Positions 1 to 7,146 are shown, counted from the stretch's first letter. The stretch is 8,112 nucleotides of DNA from Planctomycetaceae bacterium (GCA_947464585.1 CANHYS010000069.1:1-8112), one strand, 5' to 3'. Numbers and translations: made by a program. The notes: a model not told the origin generated them from the sequence alone.

Positions 1-922
1 CGAGGGCAATCAGCAGCGGCACGACCTGCCCCTGAGAGACCGCGCCCGCCTCGGTCGCATATTGATCAACGTTGAGCTGGGCCACGGCGCCGAGTGCCCA
101 GAAGAAGACGATCCCGACTGCTGCGGCTGCCAGCTCTCGATGGCGGAAGAGTTCGGCGAGGTCACTCCAGGTGCGGGAGAGGGCGTTCCACGGCGGCGGG
201 GCCATGGGATCGGCCGCCGGTCGGCGGACGAGCAGCAGCGCCGCGATCCAACCGGCCAACGCGAGGCCGACGAGCACGATCCCCGCCGGAATGGCATGCA
301 TCCACAGCGGCGCCGAGTGCATTTTTCCATCGCTGCCCAGCACGCCATCACTGCCCAGCACGACCGTGCCATCGGCGAGCCAGTTGCCCCCCGCCATGCC
401 CGCGAGCGTGGCGGCCAGCGTCACCATGGCGAAGAGCCCGTTGGCATGGGAGAGCCTGGGCGTGGGCACCGTCTCGGGAATCGTGCCGATCACGCTCGGC
501 GCGAGCAGCGCCGCCTGACAGCCGATCACGATCACGGTCGCCAGCAGCAGCCACAGCCCGGCGGGCAGACCGGCAAACGCGCCTCCCGACCGCACGCCCC
601 AGGCCACGGCGGCTGCCGCGGCGGCCGCAATGAGGACCTCCGCAAACTTGCACCAGACGATCACCGACCGCTTCGGATACCGATCGGCGATCCAGCCGGC
701 CAGCCATGCCAGCAGCACGAACGGCAGCACGAAGCCAGCGGTGCCGATCGTGAGCACGAGCGCCACCTGGCCGCCCGAGACCGCCTTCTTTCCAAGGCCG
801 ATCGCCAGCCAACGGAGCACATTGTCGTTGATGACCGTGAGCGCCCGGAGGGCCAACAGCGGCCGAAAGCCGCTGGCGGTGGCGGGGGGAGTGATCGAGG
901 TGGGGGACGCGATCGATTCCAA
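1..922 (-). CDS. LplT/Aas-like major facilitator transporter, C-terminus missing
   Basis: This is an open reading frame on the minus strand that runs off the left edge, so 307 residues are visible. It encodes a polytopic membrane protein of the major facilitator superfamily. Residues 26-36 carry the NDN signature (RALTVINDNVL) typical of LplT and the transporter part of Aas. A motif A-like loop, GWIADRYPKR, lies at 77-86. The segment APSVIGTIPETVP at 141-153, followed by SHANGLF at 158-164, matches the conserved LplT/Aas region. Hydrophobic helices lie near 50-80, 90-110, 120-145, 160-180, 208-232 and 264-282. By family it would flip lysophospholipids across the inner membrane; in Aas-type proteins an acyltransferase and acyl-ACP synthetase follow, but that part is outside the window. 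No in-frame ATG exists near the N-terminus. TTG at 922-920 is chosen because GAGG (932-929) lies 6 nt upstream. The family is well supported; the substrate is inferred. Confidence 0.8.
   Translation of the reverse strand, partial: MESIASPTSITPPATASGFRPLLALRALTVINDNVLRWLAIGLGKKAVSGGQVALVLTIGTAGFVLPFVLLAWLAGWIADRYPKRSVIVWCKFAEVLIAAAAAAAVAWGVRSGGAFAGLPAGLWLLLATVIVIGCQAALLAPSVIGTIPETVPTPRLSHANGLFAMVTLAATLAGMAGGNWLADGTVVLGSDGVLGSDGKMHSAPLWMHAIPAGIVLVGLALAGWIAALLLVRRPAADPMAPPPWNALSRTWSDLAELFRHRELAAAAVGIVFFWALGAVAQLNVDQYATEAGAVSQGQVVPLLIAL
327..362. repeat. 18-bp tandem duplication inside the transporter gene
   Basis: Two adjacent 18-bp copies (327-344 and 345-362) differ at one base. They are in frame and encode a doubled VLGSDG peptide at residues 188-199 of the minus-strand transporter, in a hydrophilic loop between predicted helices. 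The loop is probably tolerant of length change, so the gene should remain functional. Confidence 0.85.
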
Positions 923-1087
923 GTGTCGCCTCAATTCATGCGTCGAATGGCTGAGTTTGCTGGCAGTTTGCAGTTGCCCGGGGGGCGAACGTATTCTCAA
1001 TGGATCGGCCGCGCGGCAACAAGGCCGATCGCCCCCCGTTTGAGCCGGGGGGTTGCAGGCCGCTTCTCCACGGAAGGAATCGCAAAA
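923..1087. promoter_or_regulatory. Divergent intergenic region with two adjacent hairpins
   Basis: This stretch separates the minus-strand transporter from the plus-strand exported-protein gene, so promoters for both should lie here. Two perfect dyads sit next to each other: GATCGGCC (1003-1010) with GGCCGATC (1023-1030), and CCCCCCG (1032-1038) with CGGGGGG (1046-1052), the latter with a 7-nt loop. Neither has a T-tract, so they do not look like intrinsic terminators. Being 36 nt or more upstream of the start at 1088, they would fall in its mRNA leader if transcription starts before about 1000. A weak plus-strand promoter-like pair is TTGCAG (968-973) and TATTCT (992-997), 18 nt apart. No good promoter was seen for the transporter. 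Confidence 0.5.
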
Positions 1088-1654
1088 ATGATCCAACAGG
1101 AAACCGCCATGCTGCTTCCCCTCTCGATCGTGTCGCGTCTGGCTTGTCTGTCGTCGAACGGCCTGCCCCGGACTGGGTTGGCCCGGCCGTTCCTGATGGC
1201 GTCGGCAGCCGTGGCAGCCTGCCTCGTCGCCTCCGCATCACCTGCCCACGGGCAGGTCGTGATGTATGAAACCTTCCGGCCGGTCACCTCCTACTACTCC
1301 CCGATGGCCGCCGGCTACCCGGGCGGCTACATGGCCAACTACTCGCCGGCCGGCAACTATGCCGCCGTCACGGCGTTTTCCCCGCCCGTTGCCACCGGCT
1401 ACGTCGCCAACTACCCGGTCGCCAGCTATCCGGTCACCCAGGTAGCCAATTACGCAGTCGAGACGGTCTCGTCGCCAGTGAACGTGACCAGCTACTACGC
1501 CCCGGCACCCGCCATGCCGGTCATGGCCGCCCCGGTCTATGCCGCCCCGGTGACGACCTACTACGCCCCTGCTGCCGTTGCCGTGCCGCTTTACCGGCGC
1601 GGGCTGTTCGGTGGCCTAAGGCCCGCCCGCACCGCGATGTACATCCCGTACTGA
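1088..1654 (+). CDS. Exported tyrosine-rich low-complexity protein, function unknown
   Basis: The gene encodes 188 residues and resembles no enzyme. A long, basic N-region leads into a hydrophobic stretch at 36-52 (MASAAVAACLVASASP begins at 37), ending at a plausible signal-peptidase site AHG|Q (53-56). The mature part of about 133 residues is built almost entirely of Tyr, Ala, Pro, Val, Ser and Thr, with about 19 tyrosines. It has loosely repeating units: TSYYSP (67-72), VANYPVASYPV (106-116), VTSYYAPAP (133-141) and APVTTYYAPA (153-162). The tail, YRRGLFGGLRP (169-179), is basic and lacks an anchor. The start at 1088 has AAGGA (1074-1078) 9 nt upstream. ATG at 1109 also has a good AGGA (1098-1101) and would give a shorter N-region, so the exact start is uncertain. 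An extracytoplasmic structural or surface role is inference. The open frame continues upstream of 1088, but that part lacks coding character and overlaps the opposite-strand transporter. Confidence 0.72.
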   Translation: MIQQETAMLLPLSIVSRLACLSSNGLPRTGLARPFLMASAAVAACLVASASPAHGQVVMYETFRPVTSYYSPMAAGYPGGYMANYSPAGNYAAVTAFSPPVATGYVANYPVASYPVTQVANYAVETVSSPVNVTSYYAPAPAMPVMAAPVYAAPVTTYYAPAAVAVPLYRRGLFGGLRPARTAMYIPY

Positions 1655-1676
1655 TCGCCGTGCGAATCGTGGTTTC

Positions 1677-1704
1677 TTGACCCTCCGCTCCGGCACCCTA
1701 TAGT
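1677..1704 (+). promoter_or_regulatory. Sigma-70-type promoter for the carotenoid operon
   Basis: TTGACC (1677-1682) and TATAGT (1699-1704) are separated by 16 nt; each matches the vegetative consensus at 5 of 6 positions. It is the best promoter-like pair I saw in the window. It lies 23 nt after the exported-protein stop codon and faces the first crt gene. Transcription would start near 1711, leaving about 180 nt of untranslated leader before the ATG at 1892. Confidence 0.65.
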
Positions 1705-1751
1705 ACGGGTCAGCACCGGCACCATCGACTTCTGCCGGCGCGGACGACCCG

Positions 1752-1800
1752 CGGACTGCTTTGCTCCGTGGAGCGATTGCATCGCTGGATGCGATGTCCG
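1752..1800 (+). other. Leader RNA with alternative hairpins upstream of crtN
   Basis: Inside the predicted crt leader, GCTCC (1763-1767) pairs with GGAGC (1770-1774). GCGAT (1773-1777) pairs with ATCGC (1781-1785). The same ATCGC segment, extended to CATCGC (1780-1785), can instead pair with GCGATG (1791-1796) around a 5-nt loop. CGGAC (1752-1756) and GTCCG (1796-1800) could close the whole element. The second and third pairings exclude each other, as in an attenuator or switch. No known riboswitch class was recognised and no T-tract follows, so a regulatory function is speculative. Confidence 0.3.
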
Positions 1801-1891
1801 TCGCCTGTGGGAAGCCTCGGCACTCCCGTCAGGCAACACGAGTGGAATCGGGCTGGGACGACTTTGCCCAGGGCTCGTGAAAAGAGTAGGG

Positions 1892-3448
1892 ATGACGCGA
1901 ACGGTCAACATCATCGGTGCCGGCCCGGGTGGACTCGCCGCCGCGATGCTGCTGGCCCGGGCCGGGCTCCGCGTGCGGGTTCTCGAGCGGCTCGACTTCC
2001 CGGGCGGACGCACGAGCACGATCACCACGCCCGAGGGATTCCGGTTCGACCTCGGCCCCACCTTCTTCCTCTATCCGCGGGTCCTTGACGAGATCTTCAC
2101 CGACAGTGGCTACGACCTGCGGCGGGAGGTGGAGATGGTCCGCCTCGACCCCCAATATCGGCTCGTGTTCGGCGCAGGCGGGGAACTGCTCGCCACGCCC
2201 AACATCGATCGCATGGAGGCGGAGGTCTCGCGTCTGTCGCCGGCAGACCGGGGCGCGTTCACCAGGTTCATGACGTCCAACCGGGAGAAGTTCGCCCGTT
2301 TCGCACCGTTCCTGGAGCAGCCGTTCGAGAGCTGGATGGACCTGGCCACGCCTGACCTGCTCAAGCTGATGCCGATGCTCAAACCCTGGAAGAGCCTCGA
2401 TTCAGAACTGGGCACGTTTTTCTCCGACGAGAGGATCCGGCTGGCGTTCACGTTCCAGTCGAAATATCTCGGCATGTCGCCGTTCCGCTGCCCGAGCCTG
2501 TTCTCCATCCTGTCGTTCCTCGAATACGAGCACGGCGTCTTTCATCCGATCGGCGGCTGCGGTGCCGTCTCGGCAGCGATGGCGCGGATCGCGACCGACA
2601 TGGGCGTGGAAATCCACTATGGCGAGCCTGTCGAGTCGCTCGAATTCAACGGTCGGAAGGTGACGGCCGTGCGGACATCACGGTCCACCTACGCGGCCGA
2701 TGCAACGGTGGTCAACGCCGACTTCGCCCGCACGATGACACGGCTGGTGCCCGACCGGCTGCGGCGACGCTGGAGCGACCGAAAGATCGCCTCGAAGCGG
2801 TTCTCCTGCTCGACATTCATGCTCTATCTCGGCATCGAAGGCCGCTACGACGAGATTCCACACCACACCATCTACCTGTCGCAAAACTACCGCGAGAATC
2901 TCGCGAACATCGAGACCCTGCATCGGCTCGGCAGCGACCCGTCGATGTATGTACAAAATGCAGGCATCACCGACTCCACGCTCGCTCCGGCCGGCATGAG
3001 CACGCTCTACCTCCTGATTCCTGTCACCCAGCGGCATCCCAACGTGGACTGGCGGCGAGAGGCGGCAGGCTATCGGGAGGTGGCCCTCGACCAGCTCGAT
3101 CGGCTGGGCATCCACGGCATCCGCGAACGGATCCGCTACGAGAAGATGATCACGCCCGACGACTGGCAGGACGGCTACGAGATCTACCGCGGGGCGACGT
3201 TCAACCTGTCTCACGACCTCAAGCAGATGCTGCACCTGCGGCCTCACAACCGGTTCGAGGATCTCGACGGGGTCTACCTCGTGGGGGGCGGCACGCATCC
3301 GGGCAGCGGCCTGCCCGTGATCTATTCGTCGGCCCGGATCGCCTCCGACCTGCTGCTGGAAGATCTGGGCATCGACGGCCATCCGCGGGGCCGCCGGCCG
3401 GCGGCCGGCACCACGATCCACGGCACGGAACCCGTTCACTCGGTATGA
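1892..3448 (+). CDS. crtN: CrtN-like C30 carotenoid desaturase (FAD-dependent)
   Basis: The product is 518 residues, the usual size for the CrtI/CrtN phytoene-desaturase family. It should act at the membrane, removing hydrogens from a C30 chain (squalene or diapophytoene) to give diaponeurosporene or diapolycopene. The N-terminus begins directly with the FAD-binding Rossmann motif GAGPGG (9-14), followed by the ribose-binding acidic residue E32 and GGR (38-40), then FDLGPT (52-57). The middle carries [18 protein letters not shown] (186-203) and FHPIGG (217-222), which correspond closely to the CrtN segments. [10 protein letters not shown] (306-315), DPSMYV (349-354) and the C-terminal [19 protein letters not shown] (465-483) also follow CrtN more than CrtP. 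ATG 1892 is preferred because the dinucleotide-binding fold starts immediately after it; a GTG at 1877 would add five residues. It is the first gene of the operon. The tail after about 495 is low-complexity. Exact substrate and number of desaturation steps cannot be read from sequence. Confidence 0.82.
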   Translation: MTRTVNIIGAGPGGLAAAMLLARAGLRVRVLERLDFPGGRTSTITTPEGFRFDLGPTFFLYPRVLDEIFTDSGYDLRREVEMVRLDPQYRLVFGAGGELLATPNIDRMEAEVSRLSPADRGAFTRFMTSNREKFARFAPFLEQPFESWMDLATPDLLKLMPMLKPWKSLDSELGTFFSDERIRLAFTFQSKYLGMSPFRCPSLFSILSFLEYEHGVFHPIGGCGAVSAAMARIATDMGVEIHYGEPVESLEFNGRKVTAVRTSRSTYAADATVVNADFARTMTRLVPDRLRRRWSDRKIASKRFSCSTFMLYLGIEGRYDEIPHHTIYLSQNYRENLANIETLHRLGSDPSMYVQNAGITDSTLAPAGMSTLYLLIPVTQRHPNVDWRREAAGYREVALDQLDRLGIHGIRERIRYEKMITPDDWQDGYEIYRGATFNLSHDLKQMLHLRPHNRFEDLDGVYLVGGGTHPGSGLPVIYSSARIASDLLLEDLGIDGHPRGRRPAAGTTIHGTEPVHSV

Positions 3449-3520
3449 CTGCGGTACCGCGGCGGCTCCTTCAGACATTCGACACCGAACACAACGCCCC
3501 AGACAGTCGAGGACGGCACG

Positions 3521-5086
3521 ATGAACACGTCTCGTGAAGACAACAGAGTGGTGGTGGTGGGTGGCGGCCTCGGCGGTCTGGCGACGGCCTGCACGCTCGC
3601 AGCCCGCGGCTATGCCGTGACGCTCTGTGACAAGAATCCATGGGTCGGCGGCAAGGCGGCCGTGCTCGCCGAGCAGGGTTTCCGGTTCGACATGGGACCG
3701 ACGATCCTCACCATCCCCCGCGTGCTGAAGCGGATCTACTCCGAGGCCGGCCGCGAGTTGGAAGATCATCTCGACCTTGTACCTCTCGACCCCCAGTGGC
3801 GGAGCTTCTTCGACGACGGCTCGAGGCTCGATCTCCATGCCGATGTCGATCGCATGCGGACCACGCTCGATGCCTACGCCCCGGGCACCGGGAGCGGCGC
3901 CGGCTACGGCCGGTTCATGGACCTTTCCGAACGGCTGCACCGGATCTCCGAAGACTATTTCTTCTGGCGGAACGTGGGGGGCCTGAAGGATATGTTCGAC
4001 CCCCGCCGCGGCCTGTCGCTCTCGATCGTGAAAGAAGTGATGGGGATGCGGCCGGGCCGCAGCGTGGCCGGCACCGTGCGATCGTTCGTGCCCGACCAGC
4101 GGGCGGCCCAGATGCTCGACCATTTCACGCAGTATGTCGGCAGCTCTCCCGACGCCTCGCCGGCCGTGCTCTGCGGCATCGCCCACATGCAATCGAACGA
4201 CGGCGTCTGGTATCCCCGAGGCGGCACCGGCGCTGTGCCGCGGGCACTGGCCAGCCTGGCCGTCGATCTGGGGGTGGAGATCCGCACGCGGACACCGATC
4301 CGTCGCATCGTCGTGGCAGGGGGCCGCGTCAGGGGTGTGGAGACCGAGGCCGGCGAAACGATTGCCGCCGGGGCCGTCGTCAGCAATTCCGACAGCGTTC
4401 GCACGCACCGCGAACTGGTGGATGGCCAGCCGCGCAATCGCTTCCTGAACCGTCGCCGCTACGAGCCGGCCTGCTCGGGCGTCGTGCTCTACCTCGGTCT
4501 CGACAAGCGGTACGAACAGTTGATCCACCACAACTTCGTCTTCTCGCACGACCCGCACGAGGAGTTCGAGATGATCTACCGCCGCGGCGAGCCGGCGGCC
4601 GACCCGACCTGCTATGTCTGCGCACCGGCCGTCACCGAACCCGGCGTCGCGCCCCCCGGGGGCGAGGCGCTCTACGTTCTCGTGCACACGCCCTACCTGC
4701 GGCCCCACCACGACTGGTCGAAGATGTTCGCGCCATACCGCCGACGGATCATCGAGAAGCTGGAGAGCACGGCGGGCATGAAGGATCTCGAGAAGCACAT
4801 CGTCTTCGAGCGGGCGCTCACGCCGCAGGACATCAACGACCGCTACCACGTGCTCGACGGCGCGATCTATGGTCTGGCAAGCCACGGAACGTTTCTGGGC
4901 GCCTTCAAACCGGCCAACCGGTCACCCGACATCGAAGGCCTGTATCTCGCCGGCGGCTCAGCCCATCCCGGCCCCGGCATGCCGATGGTGATGATGTCGG
5001 GATGGATCGCCGCAGACTGCGTCGATAAGGACGGCATCGTCGCACGGACGGCATCGGTCGCCCGCCCCGCAGCATGCCCCGCCTGA
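3521..5086 (+). CDS. crtP: CrtP-like 4,4'-diaponeurosporene/diapolycopene oxidase
   Basis: This 521-residue flavoprotein is a paralogue of the preceding gene. By family it oxidises the terminal methyl group of a C30 carotene to an aldehyde or acid. It has the FAD motif GGGLGG (14-19), an acidic residue at D37, and GGK (43-45). CrtP-type hallmarks are unusually clear: PQWRSFFDDG (91-100), QYVGSSPDASPAVL (204-217), WYPRGG (230-235), EPACSGVVLYLG (315-326), HHNFVF (336-341), KHIVFERALTPQDI (425-438), GAIYG (447-451) and GGSAHPGPGMPMVMMSG (478-494). The GMPMV..SG end distinguishes CrtP from the GLPVI..SARI end of the CrtN-like neighbour. It starts 72 nt after crtN, with GAGGA (3509-3513) 7 nt before the ATG, so it has its own ribosome site. 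Whether it makes aldehyde or carboxylate, and at one end or both, is not decidable here; staphyloxanthin-type pathways also need an aldehyde dehydrogenase, absent from this window. Confidence 0.85.
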   Translation: MNTSREDNRVVVVGGGLGGLATACTLAARGYAVTLCDKNPWVGGKAAVLAEQGFRFDMGPTILTIPRVLKRIYSEAGRELEDHLDLVPLDPQWRSFFDDGSRLDLHADVDRMRTTLDAYAPGTGSGAGYGRFMDLSERLHRISEDYFFWRNVGGLKDMFDPRRGLSLSIVKEVMGMRPGRSVAGTVRSFVPDQRAAQMLDHFTQYVGSSPDASPAVLCGIAHMQSNDGVWYPRGGTGAVPRALASLAVDLGVEIRTRTPIRRIVVAGGRVRGVETEAGETIAAGAVVSNSDSVRTHRELVDGQPRNRFLNRRRYEPACSGVVLYLGLDKRYEQLIHHNFVFSHDPHEEFEMIYRRGEPAADPTCYVCAPAVTEPGVAPPGGEALYVLVHTPYLRPHHDWSKMFAPYRRRIIEKLESTAGMKDLEKHIVFERALTPQDINDRYHVLDGAIYGLASHGTFLGAFKPANRSPDIEGLYLAGGSAHPGPGMPMVMMSGWIAADCVDKDGIVARTASVARPAACPA

Positions 5087-5120
5087 CCGGGACCTCCGAC
5101 CGCCACCGGGCACTGCTGCC

Positions 5121-5945
5121 ATGCCGCCGCCGGACGACCTCCACGAGCACGAGCTGCCTGCTTTTTCCAGACAGCTCTACGGTTGGTTCATGTTCTACGT
5201 GCGGAATTACTTCCGCCGTCATTTCCATGCGCTGCGGGTGCTGGCGGGGAAGAACGGCCAGGCGGGCCAGCCCGATATCGCCGACGAGCCGGTCATCTTC
5301 TACACAAACCATCCCGGCTGGTGGGATCCGCTCGTCTTTCTTTTGCTGGCCGGAAAGTGTTATCCCGACCGCCTCAACTACGGCCCGATCGACGCGGCCG
5401 CGCTCGGCAAATACCGGTTCATGGAACGCATCGGGTTCCTCGGCATCGAGCCTCACACGCGGCGGGGCGCCGCCCGTTTTCTGCGGATGGCCAAGGCGGC
5501 CAGCCGCCGCAGCGACGTCATCTTCTGGATCACGTCCCAGGGTGATTTTGCCGATCCGCGGACACGGCCGCCGGCGATCCGGCCCGGCGTGGCCCACGCT
5601 GCTGCATCAAGCGGCCGCGGTCTGATCGTGCCGGTGGCGGTCGAGTATCCCTTCTGGAGCGAGCGGCTGCCGGAGGCCCTCGTGGCGTTCGGCCCGGCGA
5701 TTCGGATCGCCGACGAGGACGAGCACCGCGACGCGAAAGAGTGGACGGCGGTGCTGGAGGCGGCGCTCACGGCCACGCAGGACAGGCTCGCCGAGGCGGC
5801 GATCCGCCGCGACCCGCATGCCTTCACCCTGCTGGCGTCGGGCAACGTCGGTGTCGGCTGGGTCTACGACAGCCTGCGGAGATTCAAGGCCTGGTGGCGA
5901 GGCGAACGGTTCGACGCCTCGCACGGCGGGGAGCGGCTGGGATGA
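5121..5945 (+). CDS. PlsC-type acyltransferase, probable glyco-carotenoid acyltransferase
   Basis: The 274-residue product belongs to the lysophospholipid acyltransferase (PlsC/LPLAT) superfamily. The catalytic HX4D motif is in TNHPGWWDP, with H64 and D69. The second block is GFLGIEP (105-111). The third is ITSQGDFADPRTRP (137-150), where the usual EGTRS is replaced by a QG.F.DPR form. The fourth is VPVAVEYPF (170-178). It has no cleavable signal and is probably a peripheral inner-membrane enzyme; an aromatic stretch, YGWFMFYV (20-27), may contact the bilayer. Its position between CrtP and the glycosyltransferase suggests it acylates the sugar of a carotenoid glycoside; the substrate is inferred from context only. 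The start is 34 nt after crtP with no clear Shine-Dalgarno, so it may depend on coupling from crtP. An internal ATG at 5190 would still leave the motifs intact. Its stop overlaps the next start. A phospholipid acyltransferase role is the alternative. Confidence 0.78.
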   Translation: MPPPDDLHEHELPAFSRQLYGWFMFYVRNYFRRHFHALRVLAGKNGQAGQPDIADEPVIFYTNHPGWWDPLVFLLLAGKCYPDRLNYGPIDAAALGKYRFMERIGFLGIEPHTRRGAARFLRMAKAASRRSDVIFWITSQGDFADPRTRPPAIRPGVAHAAASSGRGLIVPVAVEYPFWSERLPEALVAFGPAIRIADEDEHRDAKEWTAVLEAALTATQDRLAEAAIRRDPHAFTLLASGNVGVGWVYDSLRRFKAWWRGERFDASHGGERLG

Positions 5946-7096
5946 GCGGCGTGGTGATCTCCCTGCTCACGGTGACGGCCCTGCTGCTGGCGGCGATTCC
6001 CGCGCTGCTCACGCTCTTCAACCTCAAGGTGTTTCTCCCCGCACCGAAGCCGGGGGAGATGATGAACAACCCGGGTGTATCGGTGCTGGTGCCGGCGCGA
6101 GACGAGGCGGCGGCGATCGAGCCATGCGTGCGGGCCATCCTCGCCAGCCGCGACGTCGATCTGGAGGTGATCGTGCTCGACGACTCCTCGACCGACGGCA
6201 CCGACGCGATCGTGCAACAACTCGCCGAGCAAGACGCTCGCGTGCGGCTCGTCCGCGGCCGGCCGCTGCCCTCTGGCTGGTGTGGCAAGCAGCATGCCTG
6301 TGCACAACTCGCCGAGGCGGCCTCGCACGATACCTGGGTGTTCCTCGACACCGACGTGCGGCTCTCGCCCGATGCGGTCGGCCGCTGCGTGGCGTTCCTC
6401 GATGCCTCGCGGGCGTCACTCGTCTCCGGTTTTCCCCACCAGGTGACCGGCTCGTTCCTCGAGTGGCTGCTCCTGCCGCTGATCCACTTCGTGCTGCTGG
6501 GCTTCCTGCCGATCGCCCGCAGCCGCATGGACAACTCGCCGGGGCTGGCCGCGGGGTGCGGCCAGCTCTTCGTCACCCGTCGCGGCGACTACCTCCGCGC
6601 CGGCGGCCACACGGCGATCCGCGCGTCGCTGCATGACGGCATCAAGCTGCCGCGGGCATTTCGTCGCGCGGGTCTTCGCACCGACATCTTCGACGCCACC
6701 GACATCGCTGCCTGCCGGATGTACACGCGGAGCCTCGATGTCTGGAAGGGACTTTCCAAGAACGCAACAGAAGGGATCGGCTCCCCCGCCACGATTGGTC
6801 CGTTCACGATCCTGCTGGCGGGCGGCCAGATGCTTCCCTGGGTGCTCGTCGCCTGTGGTCTCGCGACCGGCTGGCAAGGCTGGCCGGCATGGACGGTGGC
6901 AGCGGCACTCGTCGCCATGGCACTCTCCTCCCTGCCGCGCGTCCTCGAGGCGAGGAGGTTCCGCCAGCGTTTCACAAGCGTGCTCGCGCATCCGCTGGGC
7001 ATCGCGGTGTTTCTCGCCATCCAGTGGGTGGCCCTCGGTCGGCGGATGCTCGGCCTCCAGACCAGCTGGCGCGGCCGGTCGCTCGCACCGCAGTAG
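5942..7096 (+). CDS. crtQ: CrtQ-like family 2 glycosyltransferase, membrane-bound
   Basis: The 384-residue product is a GT-A fold, family 2 glycosyltransferase flanked by membrane helices. A hydrophobic anchor spans about 4-28. VSVLVPARDE (46-55) opens the nucleotide-sugar domain, followed by DDSSTDGT (80-87), GWCGKQHAC (112-120), the metal-binding DTD (136-138) and HDG (231-233), probably the acceptor-side acidic residue. Further hydrophobic segments lie near 170-190, 288-309, 315-333 and 350-366. The GW.GK.HAC block, the AGGH segment (220-223) and the RRFRQRF...HPLG region (338-353) resemble Staphylococcus CrtQ, which glucosylates diaponeurosporenoate. By that analogy it would attach a sugar to the carotenoic acid made after CrtP. 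The ATG shares ATGA with the stop of the acyltransferase gene (4-nt overlap), and GGGGAG (5928-5933) sits 8 nt upstream. The frame stays open upstream to 5741, but that part overlaps the acyltransferase and is not coding. The sugar used is unknown. Confidence 0.8.
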   Translation: MSGVVISLLTVTALLLAAIPALLTLFNLKVFLPAPKPGEMMNNPGVSVLVPARDEAAAIEPCVRAILASRDVDLEVIVLDDSSTDGTDAIVQQLAEQDARVRLVRGRPLPSGWCGKQHACAQLAEAASHDTWVFLDTDVRLSPDAVGRCVAFLDASRASLVSGFPHQVTGSFLEWLLLPLIHFVLLGFLPIARSRMDNSPGLAAGCGQLFVTRRGDYLRAGGHTAIRASLHDGIKLPRAFRRAGLRTDIFDATDIAACRMYTRSLDVWKGLSKNATEGIGSPATIGPFTILLAGGQMLPWVLVACGLATGWQGWPAWTVAAALVAMALSSLPRVLEARRFRQRFTSVLAHPLGIAVFLAIQWVALGRRMLGLQTSWRGRSLAPQ

Positions 7097-7098
7097 GA

Positions 7099-7146
7099 GG
7101 ACTGGGCATACCCAGTCCCGCAGGAAATCGGGGGGAAAATTTTTTT
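7099..7146 (+). terminator. Candidate transcription terminator of the carotenoid operon
   Basis: Two bases after the glycosyltransferase stop, GGACTGGG (7099-7106) and CCCAGTCC (7111-7118) form a perfect 8-bp stem with a CATA loop. A run of seven T occurs at 7140-7146, but 21 nt downstream of the stem, farther than in a standard intrinsic terminator. A second, weaker dyad, AATCGG (7126-7131) with CCGATT (7150-7155), spans the T-run. The position fits the end of the operon; the mechanism (intrinsic, or a 3'-protecting hairpin) is uncertain. Confidence 0.55.

Noticed and set aside
62..1087. Upstream extension of the exported-protein frame
   Set aside because: It overlaps the opposite-strand transporter, which has real LplT motifs, and its composition is Gln/Arg/His/Gly-rich noise; the ribosome site and signal peptide support a start at 1088 or 1109.
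3390..3405. Perfect 16-bp palindrome in the crtN tail
   Set aside because: It is made only of G and C in a Gly/Arg/Pro/Ala-coding low-complexity tail, so it is likely to be a compositional accident; no related site was noticed elsewhere.
3451..3460. 10-bp palindrome GCGGTACCGC between crtN and crtP
   Set aside because: Too short to be meaningful alone, and there is no promoter or T-tract near it.
2678..4885. A 735-codon open frame on the minus strand opposite crtN and crtP
   Set aside because: It is antisense to two genes with clear FAD and carotenoid-oxidase motifs in the plus strand, shows no recognisable domain, and is the usual by-product of GC-rich third positions.
3640..5028. A 462-codon plus-strand open frame inside crtP
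   Set aside because: It is arginine-rich, motif-free and in an alternative frame of a well-supported gene.
7094..7100. AGGAGG-like ribosome site overlapping the crtQ stop codon
   Set aside because: No ATG, GTG or TTG start lies at a suitable distance with a coding frame, and the bases are part of the terminator-like hairpin.
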